Below, piece after piece: positions 13,173 to 25,964 of a stretch of 64,000 bases of DNA (positions are counted from its first letter, which is position 1; each line of letters starts with the position of its first letter). The stretch spans positions 186,001 through 250,000 of the forward strand of contig NW_027476331.1 of the NCBI RefSeq assembly GCF_051020955.1, given 5' to 3'. The translations under genes were made by a program, and so were the position numbers. Source of the DNA: Megalopta genalis. Its lineage: Eukaryota > Arthropoda > Insecta > Hymenoptera > Halictidae. The notes below the pieces were generated by a model that saw only the letters and a list, made by a program, of their open reading frames with translations, did no database searches and had not been told where the DNA came from.

Positions 13173-15210
13173 ATTTGTTTCGCATGGATACGAAGATAAG
13201 CCTTCTACTTCGCATTGATTTGAAGTTAAATCATGTGTTTCGCATGGATTTGAATCTAACTCGTTTATTTCGCATGCTGTTGAAGCTAAATCATGTATAT
13301 CACAAGTATAAGAAGCTAATCCATTTGTTTCGCATGGATTCGAAGATAAGCCTTCTACTTCGCATTGATTTGAAGCTAAATCATGTGTTTCGCTTGGATT
13401 TGAAGCTAACTCGTTTTTTTCGCTAGTAGTTGAAGCTAAATCATGCATATCACAAGTATATGAAGCTAAACCATTTGTTTCGCATGGATTCGAAGATAAG
13501 CCTTCTACTTCGCATTGATTTTAATATAAATCATGTGTTTCGCATGGATTTGAAGCTAACTCGTTTGTTTCGCATGCAGTTGAAGCTGAATCATGTATAT
13601 CACAAGTATTTGAAGCTAAACCATTTGCTTCGCATGGATTCGAAGTTAACTCGTTTGTTTCGCATGCAGTTGAAGCTAAATCACGTATATCAGAAGTATT
13701 TGCAGCTAAACCATTTGTTTCGCATGGATACGAAGATAAGCCTTCTACTTCGCATTGATTTGAAGCTAAATCATGTGTTTCGCATGGATTTGAATTTAAC
13801 TCGTTTATTTCGCATGCTGTTGAAGCTAAATCATGTATATCGCAAGTATTTGAAGCTAAACCATTTGCTTCGCATGGATTCGAAGATCAGCCTTCTACTT
13901 CGCATTGATTTGATGCTAAATCATGTGTTTCGCATGGATTTGAAGCTTACTCGTTTGTTTCGCATGCTGTTGAAGCTAAATCATGTATATCACAAGTATT
14001 TGAAGCTAAACCATTTGTTTCGCATGGATAGGAAGATCAGCCTTCTACTTCGCATTGATTTGAAGCTAAATCATGTGTTCCGCATGGATTTTAAGCTAAC
14101 TCGGTTGTTTCGCATGCAGTTGAAGCTAAATCATGTATATCACAAGTATTTGAAGCTAAACCATTTGTTTCGCATGGATTCGAAGATAAGCCTTCTACTT
14201 CGCATTGATTTTAATCTAAATCATGTGTTTCGCAAGGATTTTAAGCTAACTCGTTTGTTTCGGATGCTGTTGAAGCTAAATCATGTATATCACAAGTATT
14301 TGAAGCTATATCATTTGTTTCGCATGGATTCGAAGATAACCCTTCTAATTCGCATTGATTTGAGGCTAAATCATGTGTTCGCTTGGATTTGAAGCTAACT
14401 CGTTTTTTTCGCTAGTAGTTGAAGCTAAATCATGCATATCACAAGTATTTGAAGCTAAACCATTTGGTTCGCATTTATTCGAAGCTAAGACATCTACTTC
14501 GCATTGATTTGAGGCTAAATCATGTGTTTCGCTTGGTTTTGAAGCTAACTCGTTTTTGTCGCATGCAGTTGTAGCTAAATCATGTATATCACAAGTATTT
14601 GAAGCTAAACCATTTGTCTCGCATGGATTCGAAGATAAGCCTTCTACTTCGCATTGATTTTAATCTAAATCATGTGTTTCGCATGGATTTGAATATAACT
14701 CATTTGTTCGCATGCTGTTGAAGCTAAATCATGTATATCACATGTATATGAAGCTAAACCATTTGCTTCGCATGGATTCGAAGATCAGCCTTCTACTTCG
14801 CATTGATTTGAAGCTAAATCATGTGTTTCGCATGGATTTGAAGCTAACTCGTTTGTTTCGCATGCTGTTGAAGCTAAATCATGTACATCACAAGTATTTG
14901 AAGCTATATCATACGTTTCGCATGGATTCCAAGATAACCCTTCTAATTCGCATTGATTTGAATCTAAATCATGTGTTTCGCATGGATTTGAAGCTAACTC
15001 GTTTGTTTCGCATGCTGTTGAAGCTAAATCAAGTGTATCAAAAGTATTTGAAGCTAAACCATTTGCTTCGCATGGATTCGAAGATCAGCCTTCTACTTCG
15101 CATTGATTTGAATCTAAATCATGTGTTCCGCATGGATTTTAAGCTAACTCGTTTGTTTCGCATGCAGTTGAAGCTAAATCATGTATATCACAAGTATTTG
15201 AAGCTAAACT
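13173..15210. repeat. 2,038-bp internal tandem repeat, copy 1
   Basis: This segment of copy B is repeated immediately downstream at offset 2,038 (equivalent points 13430/15468, 14392/16430, 14712/16750). The breakpoint is a c/d junction: the left side matches what precedes TTCGTTTCGC near 17248, and the right side matches ATTTGTTTCGCATGG near 13173. One visible difference is CTAAGACATC near 14487 against CTAAGCCATC in the other copy. The length is not a multiple of 3. Confidence 0.88.
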
Positions 15211-17248
15211 ATTTGTTTCGCATGGATACGAAGATAAGCCTTCTACTTCGCATTGATTTGAAGTTAAATCATGTGTTTCGCATGGATTTGAATCTAACTC
15301 GTTTATTTCGCATGCTGTTGAAGCTAAATCATGTATATCACAAGTATAAGAAGCTAATCCATTTGTTTCGCATGGATTCGAAGATAAGCCTTCTACTTCG
15401 CATTGATTTGAAGCTAAATCATGTGTTTCGCTTGGATTTGAAGCTAACTCGTTTTTTTCGCTAGTAGTTGAAGCTAAATCATGCATATCACAAGTATATG
15501 AAGCTAAACCATTTGTTTCGCATGGATTCGAAGATAAGCCTTCTACTTCGCATTGATTTTAATATAAATCATGTGTTTCGCATGGATTTGAAGCTAACTC
15601 GTTTGTTTCGCATGCAGTTGAAGCTGAATCATGTATATCACAAGTATTTGAAGCTAAACCATTTGCTTCGCATGGATTCGAAGTTAACTCGTTTGTTTCG
15701 CATGCAGTTGAAGCTAAATCACGTATATCAGAAGTATTTGCAGCTAAACCATTTGTTTCGCATGGATACGAAGATAAGCCTTCTACTTCGCATTGATTTG
15801 AAGCTAAATCATGTGTTTCGCATGGATTTGAATTTAACTCGTTTATTTCGCATGCTGTTGAAGCTAAATCATGTATATCGCAAGTATTTGAAGCTAAACC
15901 ATTTGCTTCGCATGGATTCGAAGATCAGCCTTCTACTTCGCATTGATTTGATGCTAAATCATGTGTTTCGCATGGATTTGAAGCTTACTCGTTTGTTTCG
16001 CATGCTGTTGAAGCTAAATCATGTATATCACAAGTATTTGAAGCTAAACCATTTGTTTCGCATGGATAGGAAGATCAGCCTTCTACTTCGCATTGATTTG
16101 AAGCTAAATCATGTGTTCCGCATGGATTTTAAGCTAACTCGGTTGTTTCGCATGCAGTTGAAGCTAAATCATGTATATCACAAGTATTTGAAGCTAAACC
16201 ATTTGTTTCGCATGGATTCGAAGATAAGCCTTCTACTTCGCATTGATTTTAATCTAAATCATGTGTTTCGCAAGGATTTTAAGCTAACTCGTTTGTTTCG
16301 GATGCTGTTGAAGCTAAATCATGTATATCACAAGTATTTGAAGCTATATCATTTGTTTCGCATGGATTCGAAGATAACCCTTCTAATTCGCATTGATTTG
16401 AGGCTAAATCATGTGTTCGCTTGGATTTGAAGCTAACTCGTTTTTTTCGCTAGTAGTTGAAGCTAAATCATGCATATCACAAGTATTTGAAGCTAAACCA
16501 TTTGGTTCGCATTTATTCGAAGCTAAGCCATCTACTTCGCATTGATTTGAGGCTAAATCATGTGTTTCGCTTGGTTTTGAAGCTAACTCGTTTTTGTCGC
16601 ATGCAGTTGTAGCTAAATCATGTATATCACAAGTATTTGAAGCTAAACCATTTGTCTCGCATGGATTCGAAGATAAGCCTTCTACTTCGCATTGATTTTA
16701 ATCTAAATCATGTGTTTCGCATGGATTTGAATATAACTCATTTGTTCGCATGCTGTTGAAGCTAAATCATGTATATCACATGTATATGAAGCTAAACCAT
16801 TTGCTTCGCATGGATTCGAAGATCAGCCTTCTACTTCGCATTGATTTGAAGCTAAATCATGTGTTTCGCATGGATTTGAAGCTAACTCGTTTGTTTCGCA
16901 TGCTGTTGAAGCTAAATCATGTACATCACAAGTATTTGAAGCTATATCATACGTTTCGCATGGATTCCAAGATAACCCTTCTAATTCGCATTGATTTGAA
17001 TCTAAATCATGTGTTTCGCATGGATTTGAAGCTAACTCGTTTGTTTCGCATGCTGTTGAAGCTAAATCAAGTGTATCAAAAGTATTTGAAGCTAAACCAT
17101 TTGCTTCGCATGGATTCGAAGATCAGCCTTCTACTTCGCATTGATTTGAATCTAAATCATGTGTTCCGCATGGATTTTAAGCTAACTCGTTTGTTTCGCA
17201 TGCAGTTGAAGCTAAATCATGTATATCACAAGTATTTGAAGCTAAACT
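15211..17248. repeat. 2,038-bp internal tandem repeat, copy 2
   Basis: This directly follows copy 1 and is near-identical. Beyond about 17248 the sequence resumes the ordinary order of the 7,426-bp unit, equivalent to about 7790 in copy A. Copy A has a single instance of this segment, so the duplication post-dates the 7,426-bp duplication or was lost from A. A simple unequal exchange between misaligned c-d units explains the junction. Confidence 0.88.
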
Positions 17249-17534
17249 ATTCGTTTCGCATGGATTCGAAGATAAGCCTTCCACTTCGCATTGATTTGAT
17301 GCTAAATCATGTTTTTCGGAAGGATTTGAAGCTAACTCGTTTGTTTCGCATGCTGTTGAAGCTAACTCAAGTGTATCACAAGTATTTGAAGCTAAACCAT
17401 TTGCTTCGCATGGATTCGAAGATCAGCCTTCTACTTCGCATTGATTTTAATATAAATCATGTGTTTCGCATGGATTTGAAGCTAACTCGTCTGTTTCGCA
17501 TGCTGTTGAAGCTAAATCATGTATATCACAAGTA

Positions 17535-17834
17535 TTTCAATCTAAACCACTTGTTTCGCATGGATTCGAAGATCAGCCTTCCACTTCGCACTGATTTGAA
17601 GCTGAATCATTTCTTTCGCTTGAATGTGAAGCTAACACGTTTGTTTCCCAAGCATTTGAAGCTAATTCGTGTGTATCACAAGTATTTGAAGCTGAATTAT
17701 TTTTTTCGCAAGAATATTGTGCTAAACAATGTGTTGCGAATGAATTTGAAGCTAAATCATTTGTTCCGTATGGATTCGAAGAAGAGACTTCTACTTCGCA
17801 TTGATTTGAAGCGAAATCATGTGTTTCGCTTGGA
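17535..17834. repeat. Marker block copy 3
   Basis: This is the equivalent of copy 2 within the second 7.4-kb unit (copy B), exactly 300 bp and without the two inserted bases. It is followed by GCTAACTCGTTTGTGTCGC, as in copies 2, 4 and 5. Confidence 0.88.
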
Positions 17835-19769
17835 TTTGAAGCTAACTCGTTTGTGTCGCATGCAGTTAAATATAAATCATGTATATCACAAGTATTTGAC
17901 GCTAAACCGTTTGATTCGCATGGATTTGAAGCTAAGCCTTCTACTTCGCATTGATTTGAAGATAAATCATGTGTGTCGCTTGGATTTGAAGCTCAGCCTT
18001 CTACTTCGCATCGATTTGAAGCTAAATAATGTGTTTCGCTTGGATTTTAAGCTAACTCGTTTGTTTCGCATGCAGTTGAAGCTAAATCATGTATGTCACA
18101 AGTATTTGAAGCTAAAACATTTGATTCGCATGGATTTGAAACTCAGCATTCTACTTCGTATTGATTTGAAGCTAAGTCATGTGTTTCGCATGGATTTGAA
18201 GCTAACTCGTTTGTTTCGCCTGCATTTCAAGCCTTATCACTTCTATTCACAAGTATGTGAAGCTAAATCGTTCGTTTCGCATGGATTTGACGCTAAGCCT
18301 TCAACTTCGCGTTGACTTGATCCTGAATCACGTGTTTCTCATGGATTTGAGGCTAGCTCGTTTGTTTCGCAAGCAGTTGAAGCTAAATCATGTATAAAAC
18401 AAGTGTTTGAAGCTAAACCATTTGTTTCGCATGGATTCGAAGATAAGCCTTCTACTTCGCATTGATTTGATGCTAAGTCATGTGTTTCGCATGGATTTGA
18501 AGCTAGCTCGTTTGTTTCGCATGCTGTTGAAGCTAAATCATGTATATCATAAGTATTTGAAGCTAAACCATTTGTATCGCATGGGATCGAAGATAAGCCT
18601 CCTACTTCGCATTGATTTGAAGCTAAATTATGTGTTCCGCATGGATTTCAAGCTAACTCGTTTGTTTCGCATGCAGTTGAAGCTAAATCATGTATATCAC
18701 AAGTATTTGCAGCTAAACCATTTGTTTCGCATGGATACGAAGATAAGCCTTCTACTTCGCATTGATTTGAAGATAAATCATGTGTTTCGCATGGATTTGA
18801 ATCTAACTCGTTTATTTCGCATGCTGTTGAAGCTAAATCATGTATATCACAAGTATAAGAAGCTAATCCATTTGTTTCGCATGGATTCGAAGATAAGCCT
18901 TCTACTTCGCATTGATTTGAAGCTAAATCATGTGTTTCGCTTGGATTTGAAGCTAACTCGTTTGTTTCGCATGCAGTTGAAGTTGAATCATGTATATCAC
19001 AAGTATTTGAAGCTAAACCATTTGCTTCGCATGGATTCGAAGTTAACTCGTTTGTTTCGCATGCAGTTGAAGCTAAATCATGTATATCGCAAGTATTTGA
19101 AGCTAAACCATTTGCTTCGCATGGATTCGAAGATCAGCCTTCTACTTCGCATTGATTTGATGCTAAATCATGTGTTTCGCATGGATTTGAAGCTTACTCG
19201 TTTGTTTCGCATGCTGTTGAAGCTAAATCATGTATATCACAAGTATTTGAAGCTAAACCATTTGTTTCGCATGGATAGGAAGATCAGCCTTCTACTTCGC
19301 ATTGATTTGAAGCTAAATCATGTGTTCCGCATGGATTTTAAGCTAACTCGGTTGTTTCGCATGCAGTTGAAGCTAAATCATGTATATCACAAGTATTTGA
19401 AGCTAAACCATTTGTTTCGCATGGATTCGAAGATAAGCCTTCTACTTCGCATTGATTTTAATCTAAATCATGTGTTTCGCAAGGATTTTAAGCTAACTCG
19501 TTTGTTTCGGATGCTGTTGAAGCTAAATCATGTATATCACAAGTATTTGAAGCTATATCATTTGTTTCGCATGGATTCGAAGATAACCCTTCTAATTCGC
19601 ATTGATTTGAGGCTAAATCATGTGTTCGCTTGGATTTGAAGCTAACTCGTTTTTTTCGCTAGTAGTTGAAGCTAAATCATGCATATCACAAGTATTTGAA
19701 GCTAAACCATTTGGTTCGCATTTATTCGAAGCTAAGCCATCTACTTCGCATTGATTTGAGGCTAAATCA

Positions 19770-21163
19770 TGTGTTTCGCTTGGTTTTGAAGCTAACTCAT
19801 TTTTGTCGCATGCAGTTGTAGCTAAATCATGTATATCACAAGTATTTGAAGCTAAACCATTTGTTTCGCATGGATTCGAAGATAAGCCTTCTACTTCGCA
19901 TTGATTTTAATCTAAATCATGTGTTTCGCATGGATTTGAAGCTAACTCGTTTGTTTCGCATGCAGTTGAAGGTGAATCATGTATATCACAAGTATTTGAA
20001 GCTAAACTATTCGTTTCGCATGGATTCGAAGATAAGCCTTCCACTTCGCATTGATTTGAAGATAAATAATGTGTTTCGCTTGGATTTGAATATAACTCAT
20101 TTGTTTCGCATGCTGTTGAAGCTAAATCATGTATATCACATGTATATGAAGCTAAACCATTTGCTTCGCATGGATTCGAAGATCAGCCTTCTACTTCGCA
20201 TTGATTTGAAGCTAAATCATGTGTTTCGCATGGATTTGAAGCTAACTCGTTTGTTTCGCATGCTGTTGAAGCTAAATCATGTACATCACAAGTATTTGAA
20301 GCTATATCATACGTTTCGCATGGATTCCAAGATAACCCTTCTAATTCGCATTGATTTGAATCTAAATCATGTGTTTCGCATGGATTTGAAGCTAACTCGT
20401 TTGTTTCGCATGCTGTTGAAGCTAAATCAAGTGTATCAAAAGTATTTGAAGCTAAACCATTTGCTTCGCATGGATTCGAAGATCAGCCTTCTACTTCGCA
20501 TTGATTTGAATCTAAATCATGTGTTCCGCATGGATTTTAAGCTAACTCGTTTGTTTCGCATGCAGTTGAAGCTAAATCATGTATATCACAAGTATTTGAA
20601 GCTAAACTATTCGTTTCGCATGGATTCGAAGATAAGCCTTCCACTTCGCATTGATTTGATGCTAAATCATGTTTTTCGGAAGGATTTGAAGCTAACTCGT
20701 TTGTTTCGCATGCTGTTGAAGCTAACTCAAGTGTATCACAAGTATTTGAAGCTAAACCATTTGCTTCGCATGGATTCGAAGATCAGCCTTCTACTTCGCA
20801 TTGATTTTAATCTAAATCATGTGTTTCGCATGGATTTGAAGCTAACTCGTCTGTTTCGCATGCTGTTGAAGCTAAATCATGTATATCACAAGTATTTCAA
20901 TCTAAACCACTTGTTTCGCATGGATTCGAAGATCAGCCTTCCACTTCGCACTGATTTGAAGCTGAATCATTTCTTTCGCTTGAATGTGAAGCTAACACGT
21001 TTGTTTCCCAAGCATTTGAAGCTAATTCGTGTGTATCACAAGTATTTGAAGCTGAATTATTTTTTCGCAAGAATATTGTGCTAAACAATGTGTTGCGAAT
21101 GAATTTGAAGCTAAATCATTTGTTCCGTATGGATTCGAAGAAGAGACTTCTACTTCGCATTGA
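19770..21163. repeat. Bridge segment partly copied from the 7.4-kb unit
   Basis: After copy B ends, 19770-20085 holds five-unit blocks with GAAGGTGAATC and CTAAACTATTCG. From about 20086 to about 21570 the sequence repeats 16726-18210 at offset 3,360 (3,359 after a single T is lost near 21061). It includes the marker block at 20895. The CATGTATATGAAG, GTACATCACAAG and GATTCCAAGATAAC signatures at 20140-20340 match 16780-16980. No gene is supported. Confidence 0.82.
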
Positions 21164-21193
21164 TTTGAAGCGAAATCATGTGTTTCGCTTGGA
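20895..21193. repeat. Marker block copy 4
   Basis: This is the equivalent of copy 3 at offset 3,360. One T is missing from the T run of CTGAATTATTTTTTCGC near 21061, so the block is 299 bp and all frames shift here. Confidence 0.88.
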
Positions 21194-23652
21194 TTTGAAG
21201 CTAACTCGTTTGTGTCGCATGCAGTTAAATATAAATCATGTATATCACAAGTATTTGAAGCTAAACCGTTTGATTCGCATGGATTTGAAGCTAAGCCTTC
21301 TACTTCGCATTGATTTGAAGATAAATCATGTGTGTCGCTTGGATTTGAAGCTCAGCCTTCTACTTCGCATCGATTTGAAGCTAAATAATGTGTTTCGCTT
21401 GGATTTTAAGCTAACTCGTTTGTTTCGCATGCAGTTGAAGCTAAATCATGTATGTCACAAGTATTTGAAGCTAAAACATTTGATTCGCATGGATTTGAAA
21501 CTCAGCATTCTACTTCGTATTGTTTTGAAGCTAAGTCATGTGTTTCGCATGGATTTGAAGCTAACTCGATTGTTTCGCATGAAGTTGAAGGTAAATCATG
21601 TATATCACAAGTATTTGAAGCTAAACCATTTGTTTCGCATGGATTCGAAGATAACCCTTCTACTTCGCATTGATTTGAAGCTAAATCTTGTGTTTCGCAT
21701 AGATTTGAAGCTAACTGGTTTGTTTCGCATGCTGTTGAAGCTAAATCATGTATATCACAAGTATTTGAAGCTAAATCGTTTGATTCGCATGGATTTGAAG
21801 ATAAGCCTTCTACCTCGCATTGATTTGAAGATAAATCATGTGTTTCGCTTGGATTTGAAGCTAACTCGTTTGTTTCGCATGCTGTTGAAGCTAAATCATG
21901 TATATCACAAGTATTTGAAGCTAAACCATTTGTTTCGCATGGATACGAAGATAACCCTTCTACTTCGCATTGATTTGAAGCTAAATCATGTGTTTCGCAT
22001 GGATTTAAAGCTAACTCGTTTGTTTCGCATACTGTTGAAGCTAAATCATGTATATCAGAAGTATTTGAAGCTAAGCCGTTTGAATCGCATGGATTTGAAG
22101 CTAAGCCTTCTACCTCGCATTGATTTGAAGATAAATCATGTGTTTCGCTTGGATTTGAAGCTAACTCGTTTGTTTCACATGATGTTGAAGCTAAATCATG
22201 TATATCACAAGTGTTTGAAGCTAAACCATTTGTTTCGCATGGATTCGAAGGTAAGCCTTCTACTTCGCATTGATTTGAAGCTAAATCATGTCTATCGCTA
22301 GGATTTGAAGCTAACTCGTTTGTTTCGCATACTGTTGAAGCTAAATCATGTATAACACAAGTATTTGAGCCTGAGCCATTTGTTTCGCATGGATTCGAAG
22401 ATAAGCCTTCTACTTCGCATTGATTTTAATCTAAATCATGTGTTTCGCATGGATTTGAAGCTAACTTGTTTGATTCGCGAGCAGTTGAAGCTAAATCAAG
22501 TGTATCACAAGTATTTGAAGCTAAACCATTTGCTTCGCATGGATAGGAAGATCAGCCTTCTACTTCGCATTGATTTGAAGCTAAATCATGTGTTCCGCAT
22601 GGATTTTAAGCTAACTCGGTTGTTTCGCATGCAGTTGAAGCTAAATCATGTATATCACAAGTATTTGAAGCTAAACCATTTGTTTCGCATGGATTCGAAG
22701 ATAAGCCTTCTACTTCGCATTGATTTTAATCTAAATCATGTGTTTCGCAAGGATTTTAAGCTAACTCGTTTGTTTCGGATGCTGTTGAAGCTAAATCATG
22801 TATATCACAAGTATTTGAAGCTATATCATTTGTTTCGCATGGATTCGAAGATAACCCTTCTAATTCGCATTGATTTGAGGCTAAATCATGTGTTCGCTTG
22901 GATTTGAAGCTAACTCGTTTTTTTCGCTAGTAGTTGAAGCTAAATCATGCATATCACAAGTATTTGAAGCTAAACCATTTGGTTCGCATTTATTCGAAGC
23001 TAAGCCATCTACTTCGCATTGATTTGAGGCTAAATCATGTGTTTCGCTTGGTTTTGAAGCTAATTCGTTTTTGTCGCATGCAGTTGTAGCTAAATCATGT
23101 ATATCACAAGTATTTGAAGCTAAACCATTTGTTTCGCATGGATTCGAAGATAAGCCTTCTACTTCGCATTGATTTTAATCTAAATCATGTGTTTTGCATG
23201 GATTTGAAGCTAACTCGTTTGTTTCGCATGCAGTTGAAGGTGAATCATGTATATCACAAGTATTTGAAGCTAAACTATTCGTTTCGCATGGATTCGAAGA
23301 TAAGCCTTCCACTTCGCATTGATTTGAATCTAAATCATGTGTTCCGCATGGATTTTAAGCTAACTCGTTTGTTTCGCATGCAGTTGAAGCTAAATCATGT
23401 ATATCACAAGTATTTGAAGCTAAACTGTTCGTTTCGCATGGATTCGAAGATAAGCCTTCCACTTCGCATTGATTTGATGCTAAATCATGTTTTTCGCAAG
23501 GATTTGAAGCTAACTCGTTTGTTTCGCATGCTGTTGAAGCTAACTCAAGTGTATCACAAGTATTTGAAGCTAAACCATTTGCTTCGCATGGATTCGAAGA
23601 TCAGCCTTCTACTTCGCATTGATTTGAAGCGAAATCATGTGTTTCGCTTGGA
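21164..23652. repeat. 2,489-bp tandem repeat, copy 1
   Basis: Equivalent points 21452/23941 and 22365/24854 give a 2,489-bp offset. Distinctive sites shared by both copies are TATTGTTTTGAAG, GAAGGTAAATC, CTAAATCTTGTG, CATGATGTTGAAG, TTCGAAGGTAAGCC, GAGCCTGAGCC and TTCGCGAGCAG. Near 22900-23050 this copy keeps a 149-bp block (GTTCGCTTGG through GAGGCTAAATCATG) that copy 2 lacks. Its end, near 23624-23680, shows an a unit (GAAGCGAAATC, CGCTTGGA) repeated twice in a row. Confidence 0.87.
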
Positions 23653-25964
23653 TTTGAAGCGAAATCATGTGTTTCGCTTGGATTTGAAGCTAACTCGTTT
23701 GTGTCGCATGAAGTTAAATATAAATCATGTATATCACAAGTATTTGAAGCTAAACCGTTTGATTCGCATGGATTTGAAGCTAAGCCTTCTACTTCGCATT
23801 GATTTGAAGATAAATCATGTGTGTCGCTTGGATTTGAAGCTCAGCCTTCTACTTCGCATCGATTTGAAGCTAAATAATGTGTTTCGCTTGGATTTTAAGC
23901 TAACTCGTTTGTTTCGCATGCAGTTGAAGCTAAATCATGTATGTCACAAGTATTTGAAGCTAAAACATTTGATTCGCATGGATTTGAAACTCAGCATTCT
24001 ACTTCGTATTGTTTTGAAGCTAAGTCATGTGTTTCGCATGGATTTGAAGCTAACTCGATTGTTTCGCATGAAGTTGAAGGTAAATCATGTATATCACAAG
24101 TATTTGAAGCTAAACCATTTGTTTCGCATGGATTCGAAGATAACCCTTCTACTTCGCATTGATTTGAAGCTAAATCTTGTGTTTCGCATAGATTTGAAGC
24201 TAACTGGTTTGTTTCGCATGCTGTTGAAGCTAAATCATGTATATCACAAGTATTTGAAGCTAAATCGTTTGATTCGCATGGATTTGAAGATAAGCCTTCT
24301 ACCTCGCATTGATTTGAAGATAAATCATGTGTTTCGCTTGGATTTGAAGCTAACTCGTTTGTTTCGCATGCTGTTGAAGCTAAATCATGTATATCACAAG
24401 TATTTGAAGCTAAACCATTTGTTTCGCATGGATACGAAGATAACCCTTCTACTTCGCATTGATTTGAAGCTAAATCATGTGTTTCGCATGGATTTAAAGC
24501 TAACTCGTTTGTTTCGCATACTGTTGAAGCTAAATCATGTATATCAGAAGTATTTGAAGCTAAGCCGTTTGAATCGCATGGATTTGAAGCTAAGCCTTCT
24601 ACCTCGCATTGATTTGAAGATAAATCATGTGTTTCGCTTGGATTTGAAGCTAACTCGTTTGTTTCACATGATGTTGAAGCTAAATCATGTATATCACAAG
24701 TGTTTGAAGCTAAACCATTTGTTTCGCATGGATTCGAAGGTAAGCCTTCTACTTCGCATTGATTTGAAGCTAAATCATGTCTATCGCTAGGATTTGAAGC
24801 TAACTCGTTTGTTTCGCATACTGTTGAAGCTAAATCATGTATAACACAAGTATTTGAGCCTGAGCCATTTGTTTCGCATGGATTCGAAGATAAGCCTTCT
24901 ACTTCGCATTGATTTTAATCTAAATCATGTGTTTCGCATGGATTTGAAGCTAACTTGTTTGATTCGCGAGCAGTTGAAGCTAAATCAAGTGTATCACAAG
25001 TATTTGAAGCTAAACCATTTGCTTCGCATGGATAGGAAGATCAGCCTTCTACTTCGCATTGATTTGAAGCTAAATCATGTGTTCCGCATGGATTTTAAGC
25101 TAACTCGGTTGTTTCGCATGCAGTTGAAGCTAAATCATGTATATCACAAGTATTTGAAGCTAAACCATTTGTTTCGCATGGATTCGAAGATAAGCCTTCT
25201 ACTTCGCATTGATTTTAATCTAAATCATGTGTTTCGCAAGGATTTTAAGCTAACTCGTTTGTTTCGGATGCTGTTGAAGCTAAATCATGTATATCACAAG
25301 TATTTGAAGCTATATCATTTGTTTCGCATGGATTCGAAGATAACCCTTCTAATTCGCATTGATTTGAGGCTAAATCATGTGTTTCGCTTGGTTTTGAAGC
25401 TAATTCGTTTTTGTCGCATGCAGTTGTAGCTAAATCATGTATATCACAAGTATTTGAAGCTAAACCATTTGTTTCGCATGGATTCGAAGATAAGCCTTCT
25501 ACTTCGCATTGATTTTAATCTAAATCATGTGTTTTGCATGGATTTGAAGCTAACTCGTTTGTTTCGCATGCAGTTGAAGGTGAATCATGTATATCACAAG
25601 TATTTGAAGCTAAACTATTCGTTTCGCATGGATTCGAAGATAAGCCTTCCACTTCGCATTGATTTGAATCTAAATCATGTGTTCCGCATGGATTTTAAGC
25701 TAACTCGTTTGTTTCGCATGCAGTTGAAGCTAAATCATGTATATCACAAGTATTTGAAGCTAAACTGTTCGTTTCGCATGGATTCGAAGATAAGCCTTCC
25801 ACTTCGCATTGATTTGATGCTAAATCATGTTTTTCGCAAGGATTTGAAGCTAACTCGTTTGTTTCGCATGCTGTTGAAGCTAACTCAAGTGTATCACAAG
25901 TATTTGAAGCTAAACCATTTGCTTCGCATGGATTCGAAGATCAGCCTTCTACTTCGCATTGATT
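23653..25964. repeat. 2,489-bp tandem repeat, copy 2 (one block deleted)
   Basis: This matches copy 1 at offset 2,489 up to about 25380 and then at offset 2,340, because exactly one 149-bp block is missing. The break falls inside GAGGCTAAATCATGTG, which brackets the block in copy 1, so a homologous one-block exchange is the simplest cause. Homology ends near 25964, where this copy continues GATTTTAATC into a marker block while copy 1 continues directly into GATTTGAAGCG. Confidence 0.87.

Larger units (their letters stand above)
10306..19769. repeat. Higher-order repeat, 7,426-bp unit, copy B (expanded to 9,464 bp)
   Basis: This is a second tandem copy of 2880-10305. Equivalent points are 2910/10336, 4846/12272, 6004/13430 and 6966/14392 (offset 7,426), then 8851/18315, 8943/18407 and 10175/19639 (offset 9,464). 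The 2,038-bp difference is an internal tandem duplication (13173-17248). Isolated substitutions separate the copies, for example CAAAAGTA near 11236 versus CACAAGTA near 3810, and CGCTTGG near 12589 versus CGCATGG near 5155. Overall identity by eye is very high, so the duplication is recent or maintained by gene conversion. Confidence 0.9.
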
